Counted from the first letter of the stretch, positions 15,359 through 22,619 are shown. The stretch: 64,000 nucleotides of DNA from Streptomyces californicus (GCF_000717645.1 NZ_JNZZ01000008.1:248001-312000), one strand, 5' to 3'. Numbers and translations are program-made. The notes: generated from the letters alone by a model not told the origin.

Positions 15359-16170
15359 CGCGCCACGCTCCCGGCCTCGGGGACGACCTGGAACAGGGCG
15401 CCGTAGTCGGTGATCCGCGCGGCCGCCCCGCTGCCGCCGGCGGCGTGCAGCGCGTGCCAGAACAGCACCTGGTTCGCGGTGAGGACGGGGAAGCCGACGG
15501 TCTCCTCCAGGCCGGCGATGGTGCCGACGGCGCGGATGCCGTTGCCGGCGACCAGGACGGCGTCGGGGCGGTGCGGGGCGACGTCGGACTCGATCCACTT
15601 CACCAGCGCCTCCGGGGTGATCAGCTTCTGGTTGCTGGGGAGGCCGCAGGGGGCGTGGTGGACGACGTCGAAGCCGCGCTCGCCGAAGTAGGAGGCGCCC
15701 AGGGCGGACAGCTCGTCGTCGAACCACGGCGGGTTCACCAGCGCGATCCGCTCGGCGCCCAGGGCGCGGAAGCCGGCCGCGGCAGCGTGCGCGGTGCCGG
15801 TGAGCGGGATGCCGCGGGTGCGCTCGGCGAGCCGCTCGAACAGCTTCTGCTCGCCGTCGGCGCCCAGGACGTAGGAGGAGCTGGTGAATCCGAGGGCGAT
15901 GGAGTCCAGCGGGGAGGCGGCCAGCAGCTCGACGGCGTCGTCGATGAAGGGCGGGTCGATGAAGGCGCGCACCGGGTCGTGCGGGATCTTGGGGTCCATC
16001 TCCCCGCCGGGGCGCATCGCCCCGAAGTGGACGCGGGAGCCGTGGATGAAGACGTCGCGCGGCGCCATCGCCTGGAGCTCGGACTCGGGCCCGACGTCCG
16101 CGTGCGGAACGACGACGCCGACGCGGGCGACCGCGCCCCAGCCGTCCTCACGGGCCTGGAACTGCGTCAT
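15355..16170 (-). CDS. Asp/Glu racemase / maleate isomerase-fold protein without catalytic cysteines
   Basis: 271-aa member of the arylmalonate decarboxylase/maleate cis-trans isomerase superfamily. VGVVVPHADVGPESEL and the C-terminal PVLTANQVLFWHAL are characteristic. Active enzymes use cysteines in the two half-domains; here the first site is GFTSSSY (Phe95) and the second VAGNGIRAVG (Gly209), so both are missing, and the only Cys (175) is elsewhere. Function may be binding, lyase or decarboxylase chemistry of a different kind. Coupled to the 80-aa gene downstream. Confidence 0.85.
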   Translation of the reverse strand: MTQFQAREDGWGAVARVGVVVPHADVGPESELQAMAPRDVFIHGSRVHFGAMRPGGEMDPKIPHDPVRAFIDPPFIDDAVELLAASPLDSIALGFTSSSYVLGADGEQKLFERLAERTRGIPLTGTAHAAAAGFRALGAERIALVNPPWFDDELSALGASYFGERGFDVVHHAPCGLPSNQKLITPEALVKWIESDVAPHRPDAVLVAGNGIRAVGTIAGLEETVGFPVLTANQVLFWHALHAAGGSGAAARITDYGALFQVVPEAGSVAR

Positions 16171-16239
16171 GGGGTGCCTCTCCTCTTCTTCTGCCGTTCT
16201 TCTGCGGGAATGCCGGTACGGACCTCCGCCGGCGGCGCC

Positions 16240-16405
16240 GGTACGAGGGGGCGTACGGGTACGGAAGGGGGTGCGGGTACGCAAGGCGTACGGGTACGGA
16301 AGGGGTGCCGGTGCCAAGGGGTGTGCGGGGGCGAACGGGGCGTGCGGGGACGAACGGGGGTGCGGGCCCGGCGGCGCGTGCGGGTCCGGGGGCGGTGCCG
16401 GGCCC
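16240..16405. repeat. degenerate 16-20-bp tandem repeats inside the operon
   Basis: About eight G-rich units of the form CGTGCGGGTACGGAAGGGG separate the racemase-fold and transglutaminase-like genes. No coding or hairpin logic is evident. May set distance or act on transcription through the operon. Confidence 0.6.
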
Positions 16406-16409
16406 GGGG

Positions 16410-17159
16410 TCAGGCGGTCGCCTCGTCGGCGAGCGAGCCGCCGCTCACGGTGCCGGTGCCGCCCTCGTCGAGGAACTTCGGGTGCTTGCGGCGCATGTTC
16501 TCCATCACGAACGCGTACGGGACGTCGTCGAAGTCGCCGTGGTCGGTGAGGAACTCCATGCTCTGCCGCCCCTGCGCGTCGAAGGGGTGGTAGAGGCTGT
16601 CGGAGCGGCCGTCGAACTCCAGCGGGGTCATGCCGTACAGCCGGCACAGCAGCTTGTTGAAGACCGGGGTCACCTGGAGCCAGCGGCCGTCGAGGTACAC
16701 GGTGGCCAGGCCGTGGAAGAAGACGTCCCCGCCGATGTAGGAGCGCAGCCGGTCGGAGGCCAGGTGGTTGCGGACGTCGCTGTAGTGCAGCCGGGCCGGG
16801 ATGCCCACCGCGCGGCAGCAGGCCGCGTACAGCACGGACTTGTGCAGGCAGAAGCCCTTGCCGCCGGTGATGATGCTGGACGCGCGCAGGCCCTCGGGCG
16901 ACAGGTCGGCGCCGTAGACCTCGTAGTGGATGCCGTCGCGGACCGCGTAGTAGAGGGTGACGGCGAGCTCGACCGGTCCGGCGGTCTCGCGGTCGGTCCC
17001 CTTGAGGGCCTTGTCGACGAACGCCCGGACGGTCGGGTGCCGGTGGTCGAGGAAGTCGGTGGCCTCGGTGAGGCGGGCGAGGTCCTCGGCGGTCAACCGC
17101 TCGGCCGCGGCGCCGGCGGCCGGCTGCGCGGAGGTGGCTTCGGTCAGGGTCTCGGTCAT
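16410..17159 (-). CDS. transglutaminase-like acyltransferase candidate
   Basis: 249-aa soluble protein with a papain-like transglutaminase core: Cys104 in GGKGFCLHKSVLYAACCRAVG followed by IPAR, and His149 in FFHGLATVYLDGRW. The third catalytic residue, normally Asp in VDPT, is Thr164 (QVTPVFN). In andrimid biosynthesis a transglutaminase homologue (AdmF) forms an amide between carrier-bound acyl groups; a similar amide-forming or release role is inferred here because there is no condensation or thioesterase domain in the operon. Lies 14 nt downstream of the dehydrogenase. Confidence 0.85.
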   Translation of the reverse strand: MTETLTEATSAQPAAGAAAERLTAEDLARLTEATDFLDHRHPTVRAFVDKALKGTDRETAGPVELAVTLYYAVRDGIHYEVYGADLSPEGLRASSIITGGKGFCLHKSVLYAACCRAVGIPARLHYSDVRNHLASDRLRSYIGGDVFFHGLATVYLDGRWLQVTPVFNKLLCRLYGMTPLEFDGRSDSLYHPFDAQGRQSMEFLTDHGDFDDVPYAFVMENMRRKHPKFLDEGGTGTVSGGSLADEATA

Positions 17160-17173
17160 GGCGTTGCCTCTCG

Positions 17174-18304
17174 TCACAGGCCCATCAGGGCGGCGATGCA
17201 GTTGCGCTGGATCTCGTTGGTGCCGGAGTAGATGGAGCCGGCGGTGGCGTTGCGCAGCTCGCGCTCGATGCCCGTGTCGGTCAGGTAGCCGCGGGCCCCG
17301 AAGATCTGGATGGCGTGCCGGGCGGTGAGCTGGTTGGCCTCGCTGACCACGATCTTGGTGGCGGCCACGTCCAGCGAGGCGTCCTTGCCCTGTTCGACCT
17401 TGCGGCCGGTGTCGTAGAGCCACTTGCGGGCGGTCTCGACCGCGATCCGCATGTCGGCGATCTTGTGCGCGACGGCCTGGTTCTTGCCGATCGAGGCACC
17501 GAACTGCTGCCGCGTGGTGGCGTGTTCGACGACGCGCTTGAGGCGGTGGGTCATCTCGCCGAGGTTGACCGCGAAGGAGAAGAGGACCTCCCGCTTCATC
17601 ACGTAATCCATGATCAGGAAGCCGGCGCCCTCGCTGCCGAGGCGGTTCGCGACGGGCAGCCGGACGTCCGTGAGCGTCACCTCGCTGATCGGGGAGGTGC
17701 GCAGCCCCATCGTGTCCAGCGGCTCGCCGACCGTCAGGCCCGGGGTGGAGCGCTCGGCGAGGAAGGTGCTCAGCCCGAACGCGCCCGGCTTGCCGGTGCG
17801 CACGTACAGCAGGAAGAGGTCGGCGACCGGGGCGTTGGTGATGAACAGCTTGCCGCCGTTGAGCACGTAGTCGTCGCCGTCGCGGACGGCGGTGGTGCGG
17901 ATGTTCATCACGTCCGAGCCGTGGCCCGGTTCGGTGATGGCGTGCGCGGTGATGGCCTCGCCCGAGGTGACCCGCGGCAGGTAGCGCTCGCGCAGCTCCG
18001 CGGAGCCGAACGCCTGGAGCGGGATGCCGACGCTGACGATCTGCGTGGAGGCGGAGAAGTTGAGGCCGGCGTCCCGGCTGGTGTGGCCGAGGCCCTCCAG
18101 CGCGGCCATGGTCTCGGTGAGCGTCCGGCCCGCGCCGCCGTGCTCCGGGGCGAAGGGGAGGGTGAAGAGGCCGGAGCGCTGGAGCGGCTTCCACTTCTCG
18201 TGCGGGAACTCGCCGGCGCGGTCCCAGCGGGTGACGTCGTCGTTCAGCTCGTCGGCGTACGGCGCGGTGAGGCCGTAGGTGTCCGTGTCGTTCTCTGCTG
18301 CCAT
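17174..18304 (-). CDS. acyl-CoA dehydrogenase family flavoprotein
   Basis: 376-aa FAD enzyme. ITEPGHGSDVMNI and NGGKLFITNA bind flavin and substrate; RQQFGASIGKNQA and QIFGARGYLTDTG are ACAD signatures. The catalytic Glu of MCAD-type YEGT is Ser here (YSGTNEIQRN), so the base must lie elsewhere, possibly in the KREVLF segment. Next to a stand-alone adenylation enzyme and carrier protein it recalls the trio that oxidises carrier-bound prolyl or aminoacyl thioesters (RedW-type), so it may desaturate a carrier-bound acyl group. Confidence 0.92.
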   Translation of the reverse strand: MAAENDTDTYGLTAPYADELNDDVTRWDRAGEFPHEKWKPLQRSGLFTLPFAPEHGGAGRTLTETMAALEGLGHTSRDAGLNFSASTQIVSVGIPLQAFGSAELRERYLPRVTSGEAITAHAITEPGHGSDVMNIRTTAVRDGDDYVLNGGKLFITNAPVADLFLLYVRTGKPGAFGLSTFLAERSTPGLTVGEPLDTMGLRTSPISEVTLTDVRLPVANRLGSEGAGFLIMDYVMKREVLFSFAVNLGEMTHRLKRVVEHATTRQQFGASIGKNQAVAHKIADMRIAVETARKWLYDTGRKVEQGKDASLDVAATKIVVSEANQLTARHAIQIFGARGYLTDTGIERELRNATAGSIYSGTNEIQRNCIAALMGL

Positions 18305-18360
18305 GGGTGCTCTGCCTTGCCTTTCGCCGGTCGCGGACGCTGGGGGAGCCGGGGTGCGGA

Positions 18361-18735
18361 TCAGTAGCGGGAGAAGCCGTCGTCGGAGAGCGAGTGCTTC
18401 TCGTCGCCGCGCAGGGCGGGGCTGAAGACCGAGACGAGCAGGAGGTCCTCGTCGTCGGAGGCGATCAGGTGGTGGGCGTCGTTCTTGTCCAGGGCGTAGA
18501 TGGTCCCGGTCTTGATCTTGTGGCGGGTGCCGTCGGTGGTGACGACCTCGCCGGAGCCGCCGATGCAGTAGCAGGCCTCCAGGTGGCCGAGGTACTGCAG
18601 CGCGCTGGAGGTGCCCTGGCGTACCAGCGTCTCGCAGACGGTGAAGCCCATCCCGTCCTGCTCGGTGAGGAGGCGGTGGCTGGTGCCGCTGCCCCACTCG
18701 ACCGCGGGGACGTCGGAGAGAGAACGGACGATCAT
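18361..18735 (-). CDS. ectoine-synthase-like cupin (EctC homologue)
   Basis: 124-aa single-domain cupin closely resembling EctC along its length: the MIVRSL start, RLLTEQDGMGF, HLEACYCIGGSGEV, TIYALDKNDAHHL. Glu53, Tyr80 and His88 align with the metal-binding Glu57, Tyr85 and His93 reported for EctC, so the metal site seems intact. The substrate strand HIWYKN of EctC is replaced (ALQYLG). No ectA, ectB or ectD is present, so ectoine is not the product; a water-eliminating ring closure on another diamino or amino-acyl intermediate is inferred. Confidence 0.9.
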   Translation of the reverse strand: MIVRSLSDVPAVEWGSGTSHRLLTEQDGMGFTVCETLVRQGTSSALQYLGHLEACYCIGGSGEVVTTDGTRHKIKTGTIYALDKNDAHHLIASDDEDLLLVSVFSPALRGDEKHSLSDDGFSRY

Positions 18736-18854
18736 GGGAGAACTCCTGTCATCAGTTGTGTTCCGGACGTGTGTGCAGGTGGTGCGGGTACAACTCGTGC
18801 CGTGCTGGTGCGCCGCGTGTGGGGGGCGGTTACGCGGAGTGCGGGGGCGGTCGG

Positions 18855-19115
18855 TCAGACCGCGGCCGGGGCGGCCTCGGAGACGAAGCGGCGGATGTCC
18901 GCGAGGGTGCGGTAGGCGGCCGGCTCCAGCGGGATGTCGTCCACCGGTATGCCGTACGTCTCCGATATCCAGGAGATGAGGCGGACCAGGCCGAGGCTGT
19001 TGACGACGGTGCTCTCGATCAGGTCGAAGTCGTCCGTCAGGTCCGCGGCGTCCTCGCCGGCGAGGAATTCCTGGACGATGTAGTCGCGGATCGGGTCGGT
19101 GGCGGTGGTGCTCAT
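18855..19115 (-). CDS. acyl/peptidyl carrier protein
   Basis: 86-aa acidic four-helix carrier protein. Ser40 in DLIESTVVNSLGLVRLI is the phosphopantetheine site (an NSLG variant of the usual DSLG). The ATG shares one base with the stop of the adenylation gene (TGATG), so the two are coupled and probably form a loading pair. A 119-nt gap separates it from the cupin gene. Activated presumably by the PPTase at the end of the operon. Confidence 0.93.
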   Translation of the reverse strand: MSTTATDPIRDYIVQEFLAGEDAADLTDDFDLIESTVVNSLGLVRLISWISETYGIPVDDIPLEPAAYRTLADIRRFVSEAAPAAV

Positions 19116-20599
19116 CACGTGTCTCCGTTCAGTCGGGTCTTCTTGATCGAGTTGCGGTCGGGCTTGCCGGTCGGGGTCTTCGGCAGCGGGGTGCCGGCGA
19201 GCGCGACCGAGCTGGGCACGGCGTGGCGCGGCAGGTGCTTCGCCGCGTACGCCCGCAGTCCCAGCGAGCTGAGGGAGGTCCCGTCCCGGCGCACCACCTC
19301 GGCGTGCAGCCGGGTGCCGGCCTCGGGGCAGGGCAGGGCGACGACACAGGCCTCGACGACGTCCGGGTGGGCGCCGAGGACGGTCTCGACCTCCAGCGTG
19401 TTGGTGCGCACGCCGCGCACCTTGACCTGGAAGTCGGTACGGCCCTGGAGGAAGTGGCGTCCGTCGGCGTCGCGGTGGACCAGGTCGCCGGTGCGGTAGA
19501 ACATGGCGCCGCCGCCGCGCGGGTCGGGCATGAACGCGTGGGCGTTACGGGCCTGTTCGAGGTATCCACAGGTCTGGAAGGGGGTGTGGACCAGCAGTTC
19601 GCCGGTCCCGGGGCCCTGGAGGACCTCGGTGCCGTCCGGTCCCTCGATGAGCAGGACCGCCTCGGTGCCCTCGATCGGGGCGCCGATGGGCAGCGGGTGC
19701 ACGAAGGCGTCCGGGTCGATGTCCTCGATGAAGCTGTCGTTGGTCTCCGTGCAGCCGAAGACGTTGTGGAAGCGGGCGGCCGGACAGGCGGCGAACGTGT
19801 CGCGCAGCCCCTGCTCGGAGACGGACTCCCCGGTGAACACGACCGTGCGGACCGAGGGGTAGCGGGCGCCGTCCGCGGCGAGGAGTCGGTGCAGCAGGGG
19901 CACCCCCTGGACCAGGGTCACGTCGTTGTCGCTGGTCAGCGCCCGCAGGTAGGCGGCGTCCCCGCTGGCCCCGGCGTCGGCGAGGACCACGGTCCCGCCG
20001 GCTTCCAGGACCGTCCAGACGTCGAGGAGGGCCAGGTCGAAGTTGAGCGGCGAGAAGCTCAGGCTCCGGGCGTCGGCGTCGAGCCCGAACTTCTCCGTCG
20101 CCCAGTCGCCGAAGCGGTCGAAGGCGTCGGTGCGGATGGGGACGAGCTTCGGTACGCCGGTGGAGCCGGAGGTGGTGAGGGTGAGGAGCGACTCCTCGGG
20201 GTCCGGGGCGCTGAATCCGTCCGCGAGCGCGGGGTCGCTCTCCTCCCGCGACAGGATCGCGCCGCCTCCGGGGACCGCGACGGCGGTCAGCGGGCCGTGC
20301 GCCTGGGCGGTGAGCGTGGCCAGCGCGGCGGCGCCGAGACCGGGGGAGGGGACCAGGGTGTTGATCCCCCGCCGCCAGGCCGCCAGCAGCAGCGCGATGG
20401 TCTCCGGCGACTTGTGGGCCGGTACGCACAGGGCGCGGACGTCCGTGCGGTCGACGGCGTCCAGGTCCGCGGCGGTCCGGCGGGCCAGCTGCTCCAGGTC
20501 CGCGTAGCTGACCCGGGCGCCGCCGGCGACGAGCGCGGTGCGGCCGGGATCTTCCTGCACGTGTCTGCTGAATGCCTGCAAGAGGCGAGGCGAAGGCAA
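19115..20599 (-). CDS. stand-alone adenylation enzyme (ANL superfamily)
   Basis: Activates an amino or acyl acid as adenylate and loads the adjacent carrier protein. A3 TTSGSTGVPKLVPI, A5 FHNVFGCTETNDS, A7 YRTGDLV, A8 GRTDFQVKVRGVRTNTLE and A10 PKTPTGKPDRN are complete. The A5 region recalls stand-alone prolyl/aminoacyl ligases of the RedM type, but specificity is not readable. A longer frame starts at 20758, but the likely promoter (-10 at 20730-20735) lies inside it. I therefore choose TTG 20599, with AAGGGGG 4 nt upstream, giving 494 residues. First gene of the operon. Confidence 0.9.
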   Translation of the reverse strand: MPSPRLLQAFSRHVQEDPGRTALVAGGARVSYADLEQLARRTAADLDAVDRTDVRALCVPAHKSPETIALLLAAWRRGINTLVPSPGLGAAALATLTAQAHGPLTAVAVPGGGAILSREESDPALADGFSAPDPEESLLTLTTSGSTGVPKLVPIRTDAFDRFGDWATEKFGLDADARSLSFSPLNFDLALLDVWTVLEAGGTVVLADAGASGDAAYLRALTSDNDVTLVQGVPLLHRLLAADGARYPSVRTVVFTGESVSEQGLRDTFAACPAARFHNVFGCTETNDSFIEDIDPDAFVHPLPIGAPIEGTEAVLLIEGPDGTEVLQGPGTGELLVHTPFQTCGYLEQARNAHAFMPDPRGGGAMFYRTGDLVHRDADGRHFLQGRTDFQVKVRGVRTNTLEVETVLGAHPDVVEACVVALPCPEAGTRLHAEVVRRDGTSLSSLGLRAYAAKHLPRHAVPSSVALAGTPLPKTPTGKPDRNSIKKTRLNGDT

Positions 20600-20729
20600 C
20601 GGTCCCCCTTGGTGGTTGGGCGATCTGGCCGGTGCGTCCGTTCTGGCTGGTTCGACCGGCCCCACAGATGTGGCTGTGCTCGCTGGTGCGGCTGGATCGG
20701 CTGGTGCGGCCGGTCCGGCTACGAGGAAG

Positions 20730-20762
20730 AATCTACGGGCCTTCATTTGCATGGTCAAGCAA
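20730..20762 (-). promoter_or_regulatory. biosynthetic operon promoter with MarR-type operator
   Basis: Reading leftward: TTGACC (20758-20753), 17-bp spacer, TAGATT (20735-20730), a near-consensus vegetative promoter. The 16-mer TTGCATGGTCAAGCAA (20747-20762) fits TTGCWTGNNCAWGCAA perfectly and covers the -35 box. The resulting leader to the TTG start would be about 120 nt. Confidence 0.72.
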
Positions 20763-20778
20763 ATACTTTAGCCACTGT

Positions 20779-20794
20779 TGTGACCTGGGTCACA
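20779..20794 (-). promoter_or_regulatory. Crp-type palindrome upstream of the biosynthetic promoter
   Basis: TGTGACCTGGGTCACA has perfect 7-bp arms, matches the classic CRP consensus TGTGA-N6-TCACA and the Streptomyces Crp pattern GTG-N6-GNCAC, and lies about 20 bp upstream of the -35 box, a usual activator position. Confidence 0.55.
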
Positions 20795-20841
20795 GCTCTG
20801 TCGGTTCGTGCGAGGCCGCTGTGGAGGCCCGAACATGCAAA

Positions 20842-20883
20842 GACGGCGGGAGGCCCGGGTCACCCCGGGCGCCTCCCGCCGTC
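20842..20883 (-). terminator. MarR gene terminator
   Basis: Long GC stem (GACGGCGGGAGG...CCTCCCGCCGTC) with a 2-nt bulge and short loop, 14 nt downstream of the MarR stop and before the biosynthetic promoter. Confidence 0.7.
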
Positions 20884-20896
20884 TGGCGCGATCTCG

Positions 20897-21340
20897 TCAG
20901 GCTGCGCTGCGCAGCGCTTGCACCGCCCTGGCGAGCTGGTCGTCGGCGCTCGCGGTGTTGAGGGCCGAGCTGAGGACGTCGGCGTACGTGGCACGGGCTT
21001 CCTGGTAGCGCTTGCGGCCTTCCTCGGTGATGACGGCGAAGACGCCGCGCTTGTCGTCGGCGCAGCTGTCCTTGTAGGCGTATCCGGCGCTGTCCAGCCG
21101 TCCCACCAGGCGCGTCACCGAGCTCTGGCCCAGTCCGATCTGGTCCGCGAGCTCCTGCATCCGGCACTCGCCCTTCTCGGCCTGGGTGAGCACCTCCAGG
21201 GCGCGGTACTCCGAGAGGCCGACGCCGTAGCGGCGCTGCAGGGTGTGTGCGAGCTGGCGCTCCACGAAGGTGTGCAGGCCGAGGACGGCCTCCCACATGG
21301 CCTGATCGGAGGCGGCGCGTGGCTGTTGGTTGATCGTCAT
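20897..21340 (-). CDS. MarR family regulator, proposed master of the local regulon
   Basis: 147-aa winged-helix dimer. The wHTH spans about residues 45-105 (MQELADQIGLGQSSVTRLVGR, wing DSCADDKRGVFAVITEEG). The ATG at MTINQQ follows AAGGGGAGC. Two copies of the 16-bp palindrome (21377, 21444) lie upstream, consistent with autoregulation; further copies are in the promoters of the biosynthetic operon, the DsbA/OYE pair and the deaminase/SMR unit. Three Cys (in KGECRM and DSCADD, with family precedent for redox sensing) could respond to oxidants or electrophiles, but this is inference. Confidence 0.93.
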   Translation of the reverse strand: MTINQQPRAASDQAMWEAVLGLHTFVERQLAHTLQRRYGVGLSEYRALEVLTQAEKGECRMQELADQIGLGQSSVTRLVGRLDSAGYAYKDSCADDKRGVFAVITEEGRKRYQEARATYADVLSSALNTASADDQLARAVQALRSAA

Positions 21341-21376
21341 GGAACAGCTCCCCTTCTCGACTGCGATGACACCAAG

Positions 21377-21392
21377 ATACATGCCTGTGCAA
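21377..21392 (-). promoter_or_regulatory. MarR-type operator, proximal to MarR gene
   Basis: ATACATGCCTGTGCAA, the weakest copy (10 of 14 positions), 37 nt upstream of the MarR start codon. Confidence 0.45.
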
Positions 21393-21443
21393 TCATCTGG
21401 GGAGGGTCGGGGAGCGCGGGAGGGCTCCCTGGCCGATATTTAT

Positions 21444-21459
21444 TTGTATAGGCAAGCAA
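21444..21459 (-). promoter_or_regulatory. MarR-type operator, distal to MarR gene
   Basis: TTGTATAGGCAAGCAA (12 of 14 positions) in an AT-rich stretch just downstream of the IS701-like gene and upstream of the MarR gene; likely overlaps the MarR promoter. Confidence 0.5.
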
Positions 21460-21464
21460 TGGCG

Positions 21465-22580
21465 TCAGGGGGTCATGCCCTCCAGGGTGGCGCAGGCGTA
21501 GGCGGCGGACACGAGGGTCATGTGCCGGTGCCATCCGGGGAAGGAGCGTCCTTCGAAGTCGAGGAGGCCGAAATCCTCACCCATGTGCCGGACCGCGTTC
21601 CGCGCCCCCCGGGGCGAGCGGGCGAGCTCCAGCAGTTCGGCCGGGTGGCGGTCGGTGATGTTGGTGAGCCAGATCCGCCCCGGCCGGCCGGTGGCCGCGT
21701 CCCACTCGGCCATCAGCCGCCCGGGCCCGAGATCGCGCTCGCCGTCCGGTCGCAGTCCGCGCACCGTCGTCTCGTACGAGATGACCTGCCGGCCCGCCCC
21801 CGCCGGGTGCCGGACGCCCCGGCGCAGCAGTACGGCGCGCGCCGACTCCCGCTCGCCGGGCGGGACTTCGGGCCCGCCGAGGGCGGTCTGGCCCGGAACG
21901 GCGAGGACGAAGGAGTGTCCGCTGCCCTGGAGCCGCTGCGTCAGCGGGGTGGTGTCGCACAGGGAGGTCAGATCCGCCACCACCGGGGCCGTGTGCCCGC
22001 CGGACCAGGAGGTCATCTCCCGTACCAGGGACAGCGCCTGGTCCCACAGCGGCTGGGGCCGGGTTGTCGCCGGGATCTTCGCCCGGTCGCGTTCGGCCTC
22101 GTCGCGCAGGAAGCGGGGCGGCAGGAAGAGCTGCCAGTCGACCGGGACGTGGGCCCGTCCGACGTCGAGGAACAGGCCCATGCCCAGCTGGCAGTTGACG
22201 GTACGGCCCGACTCCGGCAGGAAGCGCTGGTGCACCCCGGCCGAGTGGCTGCCCCGTTTGGGCAGGACGGCCGGCGCCAGGGTCCAGGAGCGCACGGGCA
22301 GTGAGCGGGCGGCCCAGCGGGCCAACTCGCCGCGCGCCGGGCCCCATTCCCAGGGGCTGGCGTTGACGAACTGGTGCAGCGACGTCGAGGCCGCCTCCGA
22401 GCCGGTCACGACGGCCGCCATGCGGCGCACGGTCTTCTTGCCGTGCGTGCGCAGCAGCCCCTGCAAGTACACATGGCCCCAACGCTGCTGGTCGGAGCGG
22501 TGCAAATGGCCGAACAGGAGCCGGGGCAGGTCGCCCAGCGGCCGGCTCGCCGTCAAGTCGGTTTCGTGCATCGTCGTCAC
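21465..22580 (-). CDS. IS701-like transposase-fold protein lacking the first catalytic Asp
   Basis: 371-aa protein collinear with IS701-family DDE transposases: LPKRGSHSAGVHQR and NCQLGMGLF, VPVDWQLFLP, second Asp region PVVADLTSLCD, and the Glu region GLLDFEGRSFPGWHRHMTLV. The first catalytic Asp pair (family DDTGFPK) reads APAVLPK at residues 102-107, so transposition chemistry should be lost. The frame is intact and full length. GTG start after GGGAGGG. No terminal inverted repeats or target duplication are seen. Sits between MarR and TetR regulators; probably a domesticated DNA-binding protein. Confidence 0.82.
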   Translation of the reverse strand: MTTMHETDLTASRPLGDLPRLLFGHLHRSDQQRWGHVYLQGLLRTHGKKTVRRMAAVVTGSEAASTSLHQFVNASPWEWGPARGELARWAARSLPVRSWTLAPAVLPKRGSHSAGVHQRFLPESGRTVNCQLGMGLFLDVGRAHVPVDWQLFLPPRFLRDEAERDRAKIPATTRPQPLWDQALSLVREMTSWSGGHTAPVVADLTSLCDTTPLTQRLQGSGHSFVLAVPGQTALGGPEVPPGERESARAVLLRRGVRHPAGAGRQVISYETTVRGLRPDGERDLGPGRLMAEWDAATGRPGRIWLTNITDRHPAELLELARSPRGARNAVRHMGEDFGLLDFEGRSFPGWHRHMTLVSAAYACATLEGMTP

Positions 22581-22619
22581 TGCGGGTCCCTCCCAGGTGA
22601 GCGTCGCTCAGCAGACTAA

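Noticed and set aside
18361..18735. Ectoine biosynthesis locus
   Set aside because: Only the EctC-like gene is present; ectA, ectB and ectD are absent, and neighbours belong to a carrier-protein pathway.
21465..22580. Intact insertion sequence
   Set aside because: The first catalytic Asp is missing and I see no terminal inverted repeats or target-site duplication.
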